Assembly (NCBI RefSeq): GCF_008795955.1
Contig: NZ_VMHN01000010.1
Location: forward strand, 62,001 to 126,000
DNA: 64,000 nucleotides
Direction: 5' to 3'
Source: Marinobacter denitrificans
GTDB taxonomy: Bacteria; Pseudomonadota; Gammaproteobacteria; Pseudomonadales; Oleiphilaceae
Shown one piece after another: positions 27,051 through 35,835 of this stretch. The first letter of the stretch is position 1; each line of letters starts with the position of its first letter. The notes below the pieces were generated by a model. That model had not been told where the DNA came from and ran no database searches. It was given only the letters and a program-made list of their open reading frames with translations. The position numbers and the translations under genes are program-made.

Positions 27051-28463
27051 ATGACCGCTATCGTGGATTTTCTTAACTCCATACTCTGGGGATATGTTCT
27101 GGTTTATGGCCTGTTAGGTGTTGGTGTCTTTTTCACCATTCGCCTGGGCTTTCTGCAGTTTCTCAATTTCGGTGAAATGCTCCGGGCCATTCGCGGCTCC
27201 CGGGAGAGTGATGTTCACGGTATTTCCCCATTCCAGGCCTTGTGCACCAGTCTTGCCTCCCGCGTGGGTACAGGAAATCTGGCCGGAGTGGCGGTGGCAC
27301 TCTACCTCGGTGGCGCCGGCGCCATTTTCTGGATGTGGATGGTTGCCCTGGTCGGCATGGCTACCGGCTATGCGGAAAGCACCCTGGCGCAGCTCTACAA
27401 GGTACGGGACGGTAAAGGGCAATACCGGGGCGGCCCGGCGGTTTATATCAGCAAAGGCCTCAATGCGCCCTGGGCCGGAAGTATCTTCGCTGTCTGCCTG
27501 ATTCTGTCCTTCGGGCTGGTTTTTAACGCGGTGCAGGCCAACTCCATCGCCGATGCCATGGAGGGTGCCTTTGGTGTGCCCAAGCTCTGGGTCGGTATCG
27601 TTATCGCCATTCTGGCCGGTGTGGTGATTTTTGGTGGCCTGCGCTCTATCGTGCGCTTCGCGGAACTGGTGGTGCCGTTGATGGCGGGCCTCTACGTTCT
27701 GATTGCCCTGATCATCATGGCCATTAATATCACGGAAGTACCAGGCGTGCTGATCACCATTGTGAAGAGTGCGTTCGGGCTGGAGGAAGCCGCTGGCGGC
27801 GCGGCAGGCTCCATTACGGCCGCCATGCTGAACGGCATCAAACGCGGGCTGTTTTCCAATGAGGCGGGTATGGGCTCTGCCCCCAATATTGCAGCAACCG
27901 CGACCCCTGCACCCCACCATCCCTCTTCCCAGGGGCTGGTTCAGGGATTCGGTGTGTTCGTCGACACGATCATTATCTGTACCGCCACAGCAGTGATGAT
28001 CCTGCTATCCGGTGTCATGGAACCCGGCTCCGGCATTACGGGAACGCAGCTCACCCAGGATGCCATGCAAAGCCACATTGGCGAGTTCGGGGCCTACTTC
28101 ATCGCCATTGCGATTCTGTTCTTCGCGTTTACCTCCATTGTGGCCAACTACACCTACGCAGAAAATGCGCTGATTCATCTCGGCGGCGACAATAACCTTG
28201 CCATTACCCTGCTCCGCACGGCAGTGCTGGGAATGGTGGTCTGGGGTGGTTATGAAGCTGTAGTGACGGTCTTCAATGCGGCAGATGCCTCCATGGGCCT
28301 GATGGCCACTATAAACCTCATTGCCATTGTGATGCTTTCCGGCACAGTGGTTAAGCTGACAAAAGACTACCTGGCGCAGCGAAAACAGGGCGAGGTGCCT
28401 CATTTCAAGTCCAAGGACTACCCTGAACTGCATGAGAAGATAGACAGCAATATCTGGCACTAG
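27051..28463 (+). CDS. Sodium:alanine/glycine symporter (AGCS family)
   Basis: A 470-residue inner-membrane symporter with about 11 membrane segments. The AGCS signature reads SLASRVGTGNLAGVAVAL near residue 70, and GIKRGLFSNEAGMGSAPN near 265 is the conserved ion/substrate region. It follows teaD by 35 bases behind AAGGA with no terminator between, so it is probably a fifth member of the tea transcript. Known family members import alanine or glycine with Na+. The link with ectoine uptake suggests a role in solute supply under salt stress, but the substrate is not proven. Confidence 0.9.
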   Translation: MTAIVDFLNSILWGYVLVYGLLGVGVFFTIRLGFLQFLNFGEMLRAIRGSRESDVHGISPFQALCTSLASRVGTGNLAGVAVALYLGGAGAIFWMWMVALVGMATGYAESTLAQLYKVRDGKGQYRGGPAVYISKGLNAPWAGSIFAVCLILSFGLVFNAVQANSIADAMEGAFGVPKLWVGIVIAILAGVVIFGGLRSIVRFAELVVPLMAGLYVLIALIIMAINITEVPGVLITIVKSAFGLEEAAGGAAGSITAAMLNGIKRGLFSNEAGMGSAPNIAATATPAPHHPSSQGLVQGFGVFVDTIIICTATAVMILLSGVMEPGSGITGTQLTQDAMQSHIGEFGAYFIAIAILFFAFTSIVANYTYAENALIHLGGDNNLAITLLRTAVLGMVVWGGYEAVVTVFNAADASMGLMATINLIAIVMLSGTVVKLTKDYLAQRKQGEVPHFKSKDYPELHEKIDSNIWH

Positions 28464-28472
28464 CTCTGGTTT

Positions 28473-30743
28473 TCAGGCCACCTCTACCCTGTCCCGTCCG
28501 GCCTCTTTGGCCCGGTAAAGCGCCCGATCGGCGAGCCCCAGCAGACTATCCGGGGATTCGCTGCATTCGGGCCAGCTTGCAACACCTACAGAGATCGTAA
28601 CGGGCCCCAGGTCAGTGCCAGCGTGTTCTACCGGCATCAGGCGAATCGCCCGGGCGAGTTCCATAGCTTTGTCATAGGCAGCGCTGGCATTGGAGCCCGC
28701 CATGATGATGACAAATTCCTCACCCCCAAAGCGACACACGACATCACTGTCACGGAAATGCCTGGCCAACATACCCGCCACCGCTTTCAGGGCGGCGTCA
28801 CCGGCCTCGTGGCCATGGGTATCATTGAACTGCTTGAAGTGATCAATATCCACAATCAGCAACGACAGGGGCTGATCACTGCGAAGCGCTACGGCGGACT
28901 CGTGTTCAAACAGTTGATCAAAATAACGACGGTTTTTCAGCCCGGTAAGGGCATCTTCATAGGAATATTTGTGCAGCTCTTCACGCAAGCCAATACCTGA
29001 CAGAGTAATACCAATTTTCTGCAGTGCCTGACTCAATGCCTGAAAAAGCCTGGCAGCGCCGTAATCGGTGACTCCGGTAAACTCTTCCGGCACCTCGAGG
29101 AACAACAAAGCCATCGTTACCTGCCCTTGTGTTGCAGACTGGATATTGATCCAGAGGCACAGTGAGCCATCCACATCCTCCTCCCAATCCGCCCAGGTCT
29201 GGCCAGCTTCAGCGCTGTAACGGGCAGGAATCTGATTCTGGGGTGGCGGGCCATCTGGTGTTTCAATCCGGGCAGGCGACTCTGGTTCGCCGGCGTACCC
29301 CCACCGTGTAAGCAGTACATAGGCCCTGCCGGCGTCAACCCGCTGGTAAAGCCTGCCCCTGAGGGGACTGCAGAGGTGCGGAAGCCGTCGCGCCAGAACC
29401 GGCAACGTCTGGTTCAGGGTGATGCAATCCTGTAACTCCGCAATGATATCGTTGAGGATACGGGTTTTCTCATTCTCGAAGGTCAGTAAACGAACCCTGG
29501 CCTGCTCAAGACGCGCAAGGGCCTCTGCCTTTTCAGTCCGTTCGGCAACCTGTTGCTCAAGCGACAGGTTTAACTGATGCAGTGCTTGCTGGGTACGGGC
29601 GTAATGCCACAACGAAATCAGCACCACGGCCAGTGAAAAGGCCAGCGTGCCCCAACTGACCGGCACCCGCCACCAGGGAAGGAGCCCATGCGCGACTGCC
29701 ATATCCACCACCAGCAAACTGCAGAATATGCCATAAGCGACCAGTATGACCTGCTGCTCGGCCCGCAAATGGCGGAAGCGCCTACCCACGACAATAGCGA
29801 TAGTGAAGAGAGAGGCCAGCAACAGGGCATCAAAAGTCGGGAACGTGGAGGACAGATCCACTACCCCGGACAACGCCAACCCGATGGCCGCCATCATGTA
29901 CACAAGGTGGGTCTTCCAGATCAGATTGATCAGCCACGGGCGATGATCCGTAAACCACTGTTCCAGCAGCAAGGCCATGGCCACAGGTAACATGTAGTAG
30001 GAGCCGGCCGCGAGGTAATCCCAGGTCAGTGGAGCCTCCCAGAGCAGCTGGCTTGCCTGGCTTTCCGAAAGCAGCAGAAGGGCCGATGAAAAGGAGAACA
30101 ACGCAATACTGCCAAAGCTCTTCTTCTCGGCCTGGAGCAGGGCAAATATCAATGCTAACAGTGCAATCAGTGCGGAGAAGCCTGCAATAACCAGGGCGTC
30201 GAGGGAGTTTTCAAGGATAAACAGGACAAGGTCGGGCCTGTCCATGATGGAGACTTCCCCCCACAGGCCGATATCGGTGTAGTCCGAGAAAACGCGAAAA
30301 TATACCTGCTTGCCTTCGAACCCTTCCGGCAGGGGAATGGCATGCCATGGCCACCCTTCAAAGTGCCCCCTGCCCTGATGGTCAAACGTACCGTACTGGT
30401 AGATGTTCTCGCCATTCAGCCAGACCTGGAAGATCAGGTCCACGCTGAATATGTAGAGCACAGGTTCCTGCCATTCGCCTCCTGGCAGGGTAACCCGGTA
30501 CCAGACGTGTTCATGCCCATTTCTACCTGGCGGATTGGACGGGAAATCGATGGCCTGCCACTGCTCCGGATCATCTGCCTGTACCCACTCCGGAACGCCT
30601 TCATCAGTAAAGGGTGAATCTCCCCAGCGATACTCCCAGCCCGCTTCCAAATCAACGGCAGCAGCAGCCACTTGCGCGCCCAGAAGGCACACGAGAAGGA
30701 GAATGGTCAGGCTGACGGCCTTTGAAAGAGACAGCTTCTGCAT
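28473..30743 (-). CDS. Membrane diguanylate cyclase with 7TMR-DISM sensor
   Basis: A 756-residue c-di-GMP synthase. Order of parts: signal peptide (1-28), periplasmic sugar-binding-like 7TMR-DISM domain (about 30-180), seven membrane segments (about 185-385), a short coiled coil (ARTQQALHQLNLSLEQQ on), a GAF-like linker and a C-terminal GGDEF domain. The active-site loop is FGGEEF at 672-677, so cyclase activity is expected. An inhibitory RxxD site is not obvious. It is convergent with the symporter gene and has no operon partner; the HD-GYP gene at 43 kb is a possible opposing enzyme. Confidence 0.9.
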   Translation of the reverse strand: MQKLSLSKAVSLTILLLVCLLGAQVAAAAVDLEAGWEYRWGDSPFTDEGVPEWVQADDPEQWQAIDFPSNPPGRNGHEHVWYRVTLPGGEWQEPVLYIFSVDLIFQVWLNGENIYQYGTFDHQGRGHFEGWPWHAIPLPEGFEGKQVYFRVFSDYTDIGLWGEVSIMDRPDLVLFILENSLDALVIAGFSALIALLALIFALLQAEKKSFGSIALFSFSSALLLLSESQASQLLWEAPLTWDYLAAGSYYMLPVAMALLLEQWFTDHRPWLINLIWKTHLVYMMAAIGLALSGVVDLSSTFPTFDALLLASLFTIAIVVGRRFRHLRAEQQVILVAYGIFCSLLVVDMAVAHGLLPWWRVPVSWGTLAFSLAVVLISLWHYARTQQALHQLNLSLEQQVAERTEKAEALARLEQARVRLLTFENEKTRILNDIIAELQDCITLNQTLPVLARRLPHLCSPLRGRLYQRVDAGRAYVLLTRWGYAGEPESPARIETPDGPPPQNQIPARYSAEAGQTWADWEEDVDGSLCLWINIQSATQGQVTMALLFLEVPEEFTGVTDYGAARLFQALSQALQKIGITLSGIGLREELHKYSYEDALTGLKNRRYFDQLFEHESAVALRSDQPLSLLIVDIDHFKQFNDTHGHEAGDAALKAVAGMLARHFRDSDVVCRFGGEEFVIIMAGSNASAAYDKAMELARAIRLMPVEHAGTDLGPVTISVGVASWPECSESPDSLLGLADRALYRAKEAGRDRVEVA

Positions 30744-30844
30744 ACGGCACGGCGCCTGTCGCTTTAGAATACAGTGCCTACATTATAGAACACCTGTGCC
30801 GTTAAACTCTCTCAAGGGGTGGATAAACACAAGTCTTAACTGGG

Positions 30845-30869
30845 CCTGGACCATGGAGCACAGTCCAGG
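30845..30869 (-). terminator. Possible hairpin after the polyamine operon
   Basis: A 7-bp stem CCTGGAC / GTCCAGG with an 11-base loop lies just past the potD stop on the minus strand. There is no T tract, so this is a weak candidate for the operon end. Confidence 0.3.
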
Positions 30870-30877
30870 ACGCGCAG

Positions 30878-31921
30878 CTACTGCCCGGACTTCAGCATTT
30901 CCCAGTATCTGGTGTACACCTGCATGGCTTCGTCACCCACATCTTCCTGAAATTCGGCGTTGGTGAGATCTTCCGGTGTCGGGTAACTGGTGCGGTCGTT
31001 GGCCACTTCCTCACTCAACAGCTCGCGGGCCGCCAGATTGGGGGTCGCATAGCCAATGTCCTCACTGATCAGCGCGGAAATCTCCGGCTGCATCACAAAG
31101 CTGATGAACTGGTGAGCCGCATCCGGATTGCCGGCGTTCTTGGGAATGACGAAGCTGTCCAGCCAGACAATGGTGCCTTCTTCCGGATAGACATATTCCA
31201 GTGACGGCATGTCTTCCTTGCCCATGACGGCCTCACCGTTCCAGATCATGCCGATGTCGGTTTCACCTTCCAGGTAGGGCATCCTTGGGGCGTCCGAGTT
31301 GAAAGTGCGTACCGAAGGCATCAGCTCGGTGAGCTTTTCGTAGGCTTCCCTGATCTCATCCGGGTCAGTGCTGTTGCCGGAGTAGCCCAGCACCCGCAAG
31401 CCGATGTGGAATACTTCCCGCATATCATTGGTGAGCATCACGCGGCCTTCATATTCCTTGCTCCAGAGGTCTTCCCAGGCCGTTACTTCGCCGCCTTCGA
31501 TGTCTTCGGCATCATACGCAAGACCTGTAGTGCCCCAGAGATAGGGGACGCTGTAGGCGTTGTCGGGGTCGATCTCCAGGTTGATCAGCTCCGGGTCCAG
31601 CTTTTCAAAGCCTTCTATCTTGTCGCGATCGATTTTCTCCAGCAGGCCCTCTTTACGCATCTTGTTGACGTAATAGGTAGAGGGCAATGCCAGGTCGTAA
31701 TCACCGCTTTCGTCCAGCAGTTTGAGACGCGCGTACATGGCCTCGTTGCTGTCGTAGGTGGTGTAAACCACCTGGATACCGGTTTCTTCCTCGAAGCGGT
31801 CCAATACCTCCTGAGGCATGTACTCAGACCAGTTGTACAGATTCAGGACTTTTGGTTCTTCCTCGGAGCTGCACCCGGTCAGGGTTACAACCACAAGGCC
31901 TGCGAGCGCCAGTTTTTTCAT
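30878..31921 (-). CDS. potD: Polyamine ABC transporter periplasmic binding lipoprotein
   Basis: A 347-residue PotD/PotF-type binding protein with a lipoprotein signal (LTGC, Cys near residue 17). Family stretches LNLYNWSEYMPQEVLDRFEEE, YDLALPSTYYVNKM and VPYLWGTTGLAYD line the polyamine pocket; acidic residues in these loops bind the amines. Two tandem ATG codons overlap the potC stop; the second (31921) has better spacing from GGAG. It is the last gene of the five-gene operon. The preference (putrescine or spermidine) cannot be read with certainty, so the symbol is by order. Confidence 0.87.
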   Translation of the reverse strand: MKKLALAGLVVVTLTGCSSEEEPKVLNLYNWSEYMPQEVLDRFEEETGIQVVYTTYDSNEAMYARLKLLDESGDYDLALPSTYYVNKMRKEGLLEKIDRDKIEGFEKLDPELINLEIDPDNAYSVPYLWGTTGLAYDAEDIEGGEVTAWEDLWSKEYEGRVMLTNDMREVFHIGLRVLGYSGNSTDPDEIREAYEKLTELMPSVRTFNSDAPRMPYLEGETDIGMIWNGEAVMGKEDMPSLEYVYPEEGTIVWLDSFVIPKNAGNPDAAHQFISFVMQPEISALISEDIGYATPNLAARELLSEEVANDRTSYPTPEDLTNAEFQEDVGDEAMQVYTRYWEMLKSGQ

Positions 31922-32688
31922 CATTTGCTCCTTGTCAGTATCCATTGAGACAGCATCAACATCGTCAGGGAAAATAGCAGTAACAGGGTGCCCAAAGCAT
32001 TCACTTCGGGTTTAAGGCCCACACGCACCATCGAATAGATGCGCAGTGGCAGAATTTCATAGCTGGGGCCGCTTACAAAGGTACTGACCACGACATCATC
32101 CAGGGAAAGCGTGAAACCCAGCAGCCAGCCTGCCAGCAGCGCCGGCATGATCACCGGAATCAACACCGTACGGGTCATGGTGAAGTCATTGGCCCCCAGG
32201 TCCCGTGCGGCTTCTGGCAGGCTTTCATCAAACCCGCTGAGCCTGGCCATAACGGTAATCACCACAAATGGCAGGCAAAAGGTTACATGGGCGAGCAGCA
32301 GTGAGACGAACCCGAGCTGCAGCCCTACCAGCAGGAACAGCGCCAGTAGCGAAATGGCCAGCACAATCTCCGGCGACATCATCACTACAAACAGCATGCC
32401 CCGCAGCATGCGCTTACCGCGAAATCGATAGCGGTGAAGAGCCAGTGCGGTCAGTGCACCAATAATGGTCGACACCGTGGCTGCCGCCAGCGCCAGCCAC
32501 AGGGAATTCCACATGGCCTGAACCATGGCGTGGTTGTTGAACAGCGACTCATACCATTCGAGACTCAGCCCGCCCCATCGGTAGCCGGTACGGGAGCCGT
32601 TGAAAGAGAACACCACCAGCACCAGGATGGGCAGGTAAAGCAGCACATACACCAGGGTGAGGTAGATTTTTGGCAGCCAGCGGCTCAC
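31921..32688 (-). CDS. potC: Polyamine ABC transporter permease, PotC/PotI-like
   Basis: A 255-residue inner-membrane permease with six predicted segments. The cytoplasmic EAA loop reads LPEAARDLGANDFTMTRTVLI, which contacts the ATPase. The N-terminus LTLVYVLLYLPILVLVVFSF is typical of PotC/PotI. Both ends overlap the neighbours (potB and potD), showing tight coupling. With PotB it forms the import channel. Confidence 0.9.
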   Translation of the reverse strand: MSRWLPKIYLTLVYVLLYLPILVLVVFSFNGSRTGYRWGGLSLEWYESLFNNHAMVQAMWNSLWLALAAATVSTIIGALTALALHRYRFRGKRMLRGMLFVVMMSPEIVLAISLLALFLLVGLQLGFVSLLLAHVTFCLPFVVITVMARLSGFDESLPEAARDLGANDFTMTRTVLIPVIMPALLAGWLLGFTLSLDDVVVSTFVSGPSYEILPLRIYSMVRVGLKPEVNALGTLLLLFSLTMLMLSQWILTRSK

Positions 32689-33545
32689 GTTTGCGCCTCC
32701 TCACCCAGCCGCCGCTGGCTTAACCGGTGGGCCAACAATAATACGGCCATGGCCACCGTAAGGAGAATGCTGGCAGCAGCGCCGAAGGGCCAGTCACGGG
32801 CATCCAGGAACTGGTTCTTGATCACGTTCCCGACCAGCAGGTTGCGCGAGCCACCGAGTATGTCTGCCACGAAAAACAACCCCATGGCCGGCAGCAGCAC
32901 CAGCATCACACCGGCCAGAACGCCGGGCAGGGTCAGGGGAATGGTTACGTGCAGAAACGTTGACAGCTTGCCCGCCCCCAGATCGTGTGAGGCCATTAAC
33001 AGCTCCTGCCGGAGGTCATCAAACACCGAGTACAGCGGCAGTATCATGAACGGCAGCAACAGGTACACCAGCCCCACAATCACCGCGCCTTCGGTGTAGA
33101 GCATTTTCAACGGCTCGTCGATAAGGCCCATTCCCATCAATGCATTATTGATGAGCCCGTTGGTGGCCAGAAGCAGTTTCAATGCGTAGGTGCGCACCAG
33201 GGAATTGGTCCAGAACGGCACGATCATCAGGAAGATCAGCAGCGTCTGGCGCTGCTTGCCGAGGCCAGACAGGGCCCAGGCAAAGGGGTAGCCGATCAGC
33301 AGGCAGAAAATCGTGGTTACTGCCGCCATGTAGAGGGAATTGAGAAACACGTCCAGGTACAGGGGATCGAACAGTTGCCGGTAACTGTCCAGGTTCAGTG
33401 GTAGCGACAGGAAGGTACCCGGATCCCGGGTCATGACGCTGGCCCCCACCACCAGCAGGTTGGGGGTGAGCACCAGGAGCAGCAGCCAACCCCACACCAG
33501 AACCAGTACAGCGGTTTTGAAAGGCTGCTGTAACACTCTATGCAT
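32685..33545 (-). CDS. potB: Polyamine ABC transporter permease, PotB/PotH-like
   Basis: A 286-residue permease with six predicted segments and the EAA-like loop LLMASHDLGAGKLSTFLHVT. The stretches VPFWTNSLVRTYALKLLL and SRNLLVGNVIKNQFLDARDW are PotB/PotH hallmarks. It overlaps potA by 8 bases and potC by 4. It partners PotC in the membrane. Confidence 0.9.
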   Translation of the reverse strand: MHRVLQQPFKTAVLVLVWGWLLLLVLTPNLLVVGASVMTRDPGTFLSLPLNLDSYRQLFDPLYLDVFLNSLYMAAVTTIFCLLIGYPFAWALSGLGKQRQTLLIFLMIVPFWTNSLVRTYALKLLLATNGLINNALMGMGLIDEPLKMLYTEGAVIVGLVYLLLPFMILPLYSVFDDLRQELLMASHDLGAGKLSTFLHVTIPLTLPGVLAGVMLVLLPAMGLFFVADILGGSRNLLVGNVIKNQFLDARDWPFGAAASILLTVAMAVLLLAHRLSQRRLGEEAQT

Positions 33546-34665
33546 CCGCGGCCAGCCCTTCCGCCTCTTCGTTTACCGGCTCCGGTTCGACTGGCAGCAA
33601 CCACTCCCAGCCATCCACCCAGCTGACCCGAACCGGCTCACCCAGCCTGTAGTCGAAAGTGGGGTCGTCTTCATCGAAAAATTCGCTGGCCAGCACCTCG
33701 GTGCCATCCTCCAGGTGAATCACTGAATCCAGCGTACTGCCCTTGTAGTTGCGTTCGACGACCTTGCCGGCAAGGCCGTGATCGTCTTCCGGTGCCAGCA
33801 CGCGGATATCCTCGGGGCGTAACAGCACATTGACCTGCTCGCCTTCACGCACGGTAAAGGCCGGTTTCTGCAGGGTACGGCGCAGCCCCAGAATATCCAG
33901 TGTGATCGCCCGGTCGTTTACCGCCGCCAGATAGCCGGGAAACAGGTTAGTCTCGCCAACAAAGCGTGCTGTAAAGAGATTGGCGGGGCGCTCGTAGATT
34001 TCCCGCGGCGTACCCAACTGCTGGATTTCGCCGTCTTTCAGCACCACCACCCGGTCCGACATGGACAGGGCTTCTTCCTGGTCGTGGGTAACGAAGACGA
34101 AGGTGATGCCAAGCTCACGCTGCAGGCGCTTCAGCTCCACCTGCATGGTGCGGCGAAGCTTGTAGTCCAGGGCAGAGAGGGGCTCATCCAGCAACAGTAG
34201 TTGTGGACGCTTGACCACCGCACGGGCAATGGCCACCCTTTGTTGCTGTCCACCTGAGAGCTGGTGTGGCTTGCGGCGGGCGAAGTCCTGCAATTGGACC
34301 ATGGCCAGAACATCGCTCACCCGCTGACGGATTTCATCCTTTGGCCGTTTCTCCATCTTCAGGCCATAGCCGACATTGTCGTAAACCGACATATGCGGAA
34401 AGAGCGCGTAATTCTGGAACACCGTATTGAGCGGCCGGTGTTCGGGGGCCGCATGGGTAATGTCGTGGCCGGACAGGGTCACCGACCCGGTGTCCGGCAG
34501 TTCGAAGCCTGCCATCAGCCGCAGCAGTGTGGTTTTACCGCAGCCGGATGGCCCCAGTAACGTGATGAACTCGCCATCCAGAATGTCCAGATCCAGCGAG
34601 TCCAGCACGGTTTTGCCGTCGAACGCCTTGGAGACGTTCTTCAGGCAGAGGAGCGCTTCCTTCAT
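33538..34665 (-). CDS. potA: Polyamine ABC transporter ATP-binding protein
   Basis: A 375-residue ATPase of the MalK/PotA class. Walker A is GPSGCGKTT (about 37-45), the signature LSGGQQQRVAIARA, Walker B LLLLDEPLSALD, then the H-loop (VTHDQEEAL). The C-terminal ~120 residues form an OB-fold TOBE domain (NVLLRPEDIRVL). Its ATG overlaps the stop of the upstream TRAP-type binding protein gene (ATGA), so translation of the importer is coupled to that gene, which is unusual. Confidence 0.92.
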   Translation of the reverse strand: MKEALLCLKNVSKAFDGKTVLDSLDLDILDGEFITLLGPSGCGKTTLLRLMAGFELPDTGSVTLSGHDITHAAPEHRPLNTVFQNYALFPHMSVYDNVGYGLKMEKRPKDEIRQRVSDVLAMVQLQDFARRKPHQLSGGQQQRVAIARAVVKRPQLLLLDEPLSALDYKLRRTMQVELKRLQRELGITFVFVTHDQEEALSMSDRVVVLKDGEIQQLGTPREIYERPANLFTARFVGETNLFPGYLAAVNDRAITLDILGLRRTLQKPAFTVREGEQVNVLLRPEDIRVLAPEDDHGLAGKVVERNYKGSTLDSVIHLEDGTEVLASEFFDEDDPTFDYRLGEPVRVSWVDGWEWLLPVEPEPVNEEAEGLAADA

Positions 34666-35732
34666 TCACCCGAAACGCTGTTCAGATACGCCTTGTCGGA
34701 AATGTTCGTCCACTGGCGTACCTGTTTCAGATATTCACGCTGGGAAGTAATGATTTCTTTTGCGAGCTCATCCTTCTCCGCCTCTTGGTTCAGCAGCTTT
34801 TCGGTCGCCTCGCGCAGCGCTTCAATGACTTCCGGAGGGAACGTCTTGTGAGTCACATCCGGATAATCTTCCTTCATGCGGTCCCAGGCCACGCCACTTT
34901 CGTGCATGCTCTGCATGTACATGTCATAGGCAGCAGTGCGCATGGACACCCTCAGGATTTCCTGCAGATCGGCAGGAAGCTTGTTCCAGGTTTTTTCATT
35001 GATCAGGAACTGCACTTCAGCACCTGGCTCCTGCCAGCCCGAGTAGTAGTATTTTGCAATCTGGTGGAAACCCATCTGGAAATCCAGAGCCGGGCCGACC
35101 CATTCCAGAGCGTCGATCGTACCCCTTTCCAGCGCACTGTAGAGCTCACCCGGCGGGATATTGGTCACAGCGACACCGAGCTCGGACATCACCTCGCCGG
35201 CAAATCCGGGCGTGCGCATTTTGAGGCCGTCAAGGTCCTCAACCGTCTTGATTTCCTCGCGGAACCAACCGCCCATCTGGTTACCGGTGTTGCCGCCCGG
35301 GAACGAAAGCAGGCCGTGGGGCTGGTATACCTTCTCCATCAGTTCCATGCCGTCGCCATAATAGAACCAGGCGTACTGCTCAGCTGCGATCATCCCGAAG
35401 GGTACGGTAGTAAAGTACATGGCATTGGGAATTGAGCCCTTGTAGTAATAGGACGCGGTGTGCCCCATGTCGTACTGGCCGGCCTTCACCATATCGAAGA
35501 TACCGAAGGGTGCCTTGTGCTTGTTGGAGGAATCAATCCGGAACTGCAGCCGGCCCTCAGACATCTTCTCGGCCATCGCCGCCATGTTCCGGGGTGTTTC
35601 GCCCAGGATCGGGGAGTTGGGACCCCAGGTTTCAGCCAGGCGGATCGTGTAGGTTTCCTGGGCCAGCAACGAGGTGCTGGTCAAACTCAGCATCAGAGTC
35701 AGTGAGGTCAGGAGAGGTTTGAGCGTTAACAT
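34662..35732 (-). CDS. Orphan TRAP-type (DctP) substrate-binding protein heading an ABC operon
   Basis: A 356-residue periplasmic binding protein with a signal peptide (cleavage near LLAQ, residue 24). Motifs GLKMRTPGFAGEVMSELG (with the carboxylate-binding Arg), TIDALEWVGPALDFQMGFHQ and GAEVQFLINEKTWNKLP place it in the FcbT1/TakP-like TRAP group that binds keto acids, lactate or related carboxylates. No DctQ or DctM gene is nearby. Instead its stop overlaps the ATG of potA, so it leads the polyamine ABC operon. Whether it serves TRAP subunits elsewhere, or acts as a second receptor or sensor for this ABC system, is open. Confidence 0.88.
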   Translation of the reverse strand: MLTLKPLLTSLTLMLSLTSTSLLAQETYTIRLAETWGPNSPILGETPRNMAAMAEKMSEGRLQFRIDSSNKHKAPFGIFDMVKAGQYDMGHTASYYYKGSIPNAMYFTTVPFGMIAAEQYAWFYYGDGMELMEKVYQPHGLLSFPGGNTGNQMGGWFREEIKTVEDLDGLKMRTPGFAGEVMSELGVAVTNIPPGELYSALERGTIDALEWVGPALDFQMGFHQIAKYYYSGWQEPGAEVQFLINEKTWNKLPADLQEILRVSMRTAAYDMYMQSMHESGVAWDRMKEDYPDVTHKTFPPEVIEALREATEKLLNQEAEKDELAKEIITSQREYLKQVRQWTNISDKAYLNSVSGE

Positions 35733-35835
35733 AAGCGAGCCCTTTTCCGTTTTTTATTGGAGTTGGATCAGTCGGCTCACATCATAGCCTGCTGGCCGGC
35801 TCACGCCAATCGTCAACCGGCCAACAGTAATCATT

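Noticed and set aside
35733..35835. GG...GC pair resembling a sigma-54 promoter upstream of the TRAP-type binding protein
   Set aside because: Only the GG/GC spacing fits; the other consensus positions do not match, as expected by chance in GC-rich sequence.
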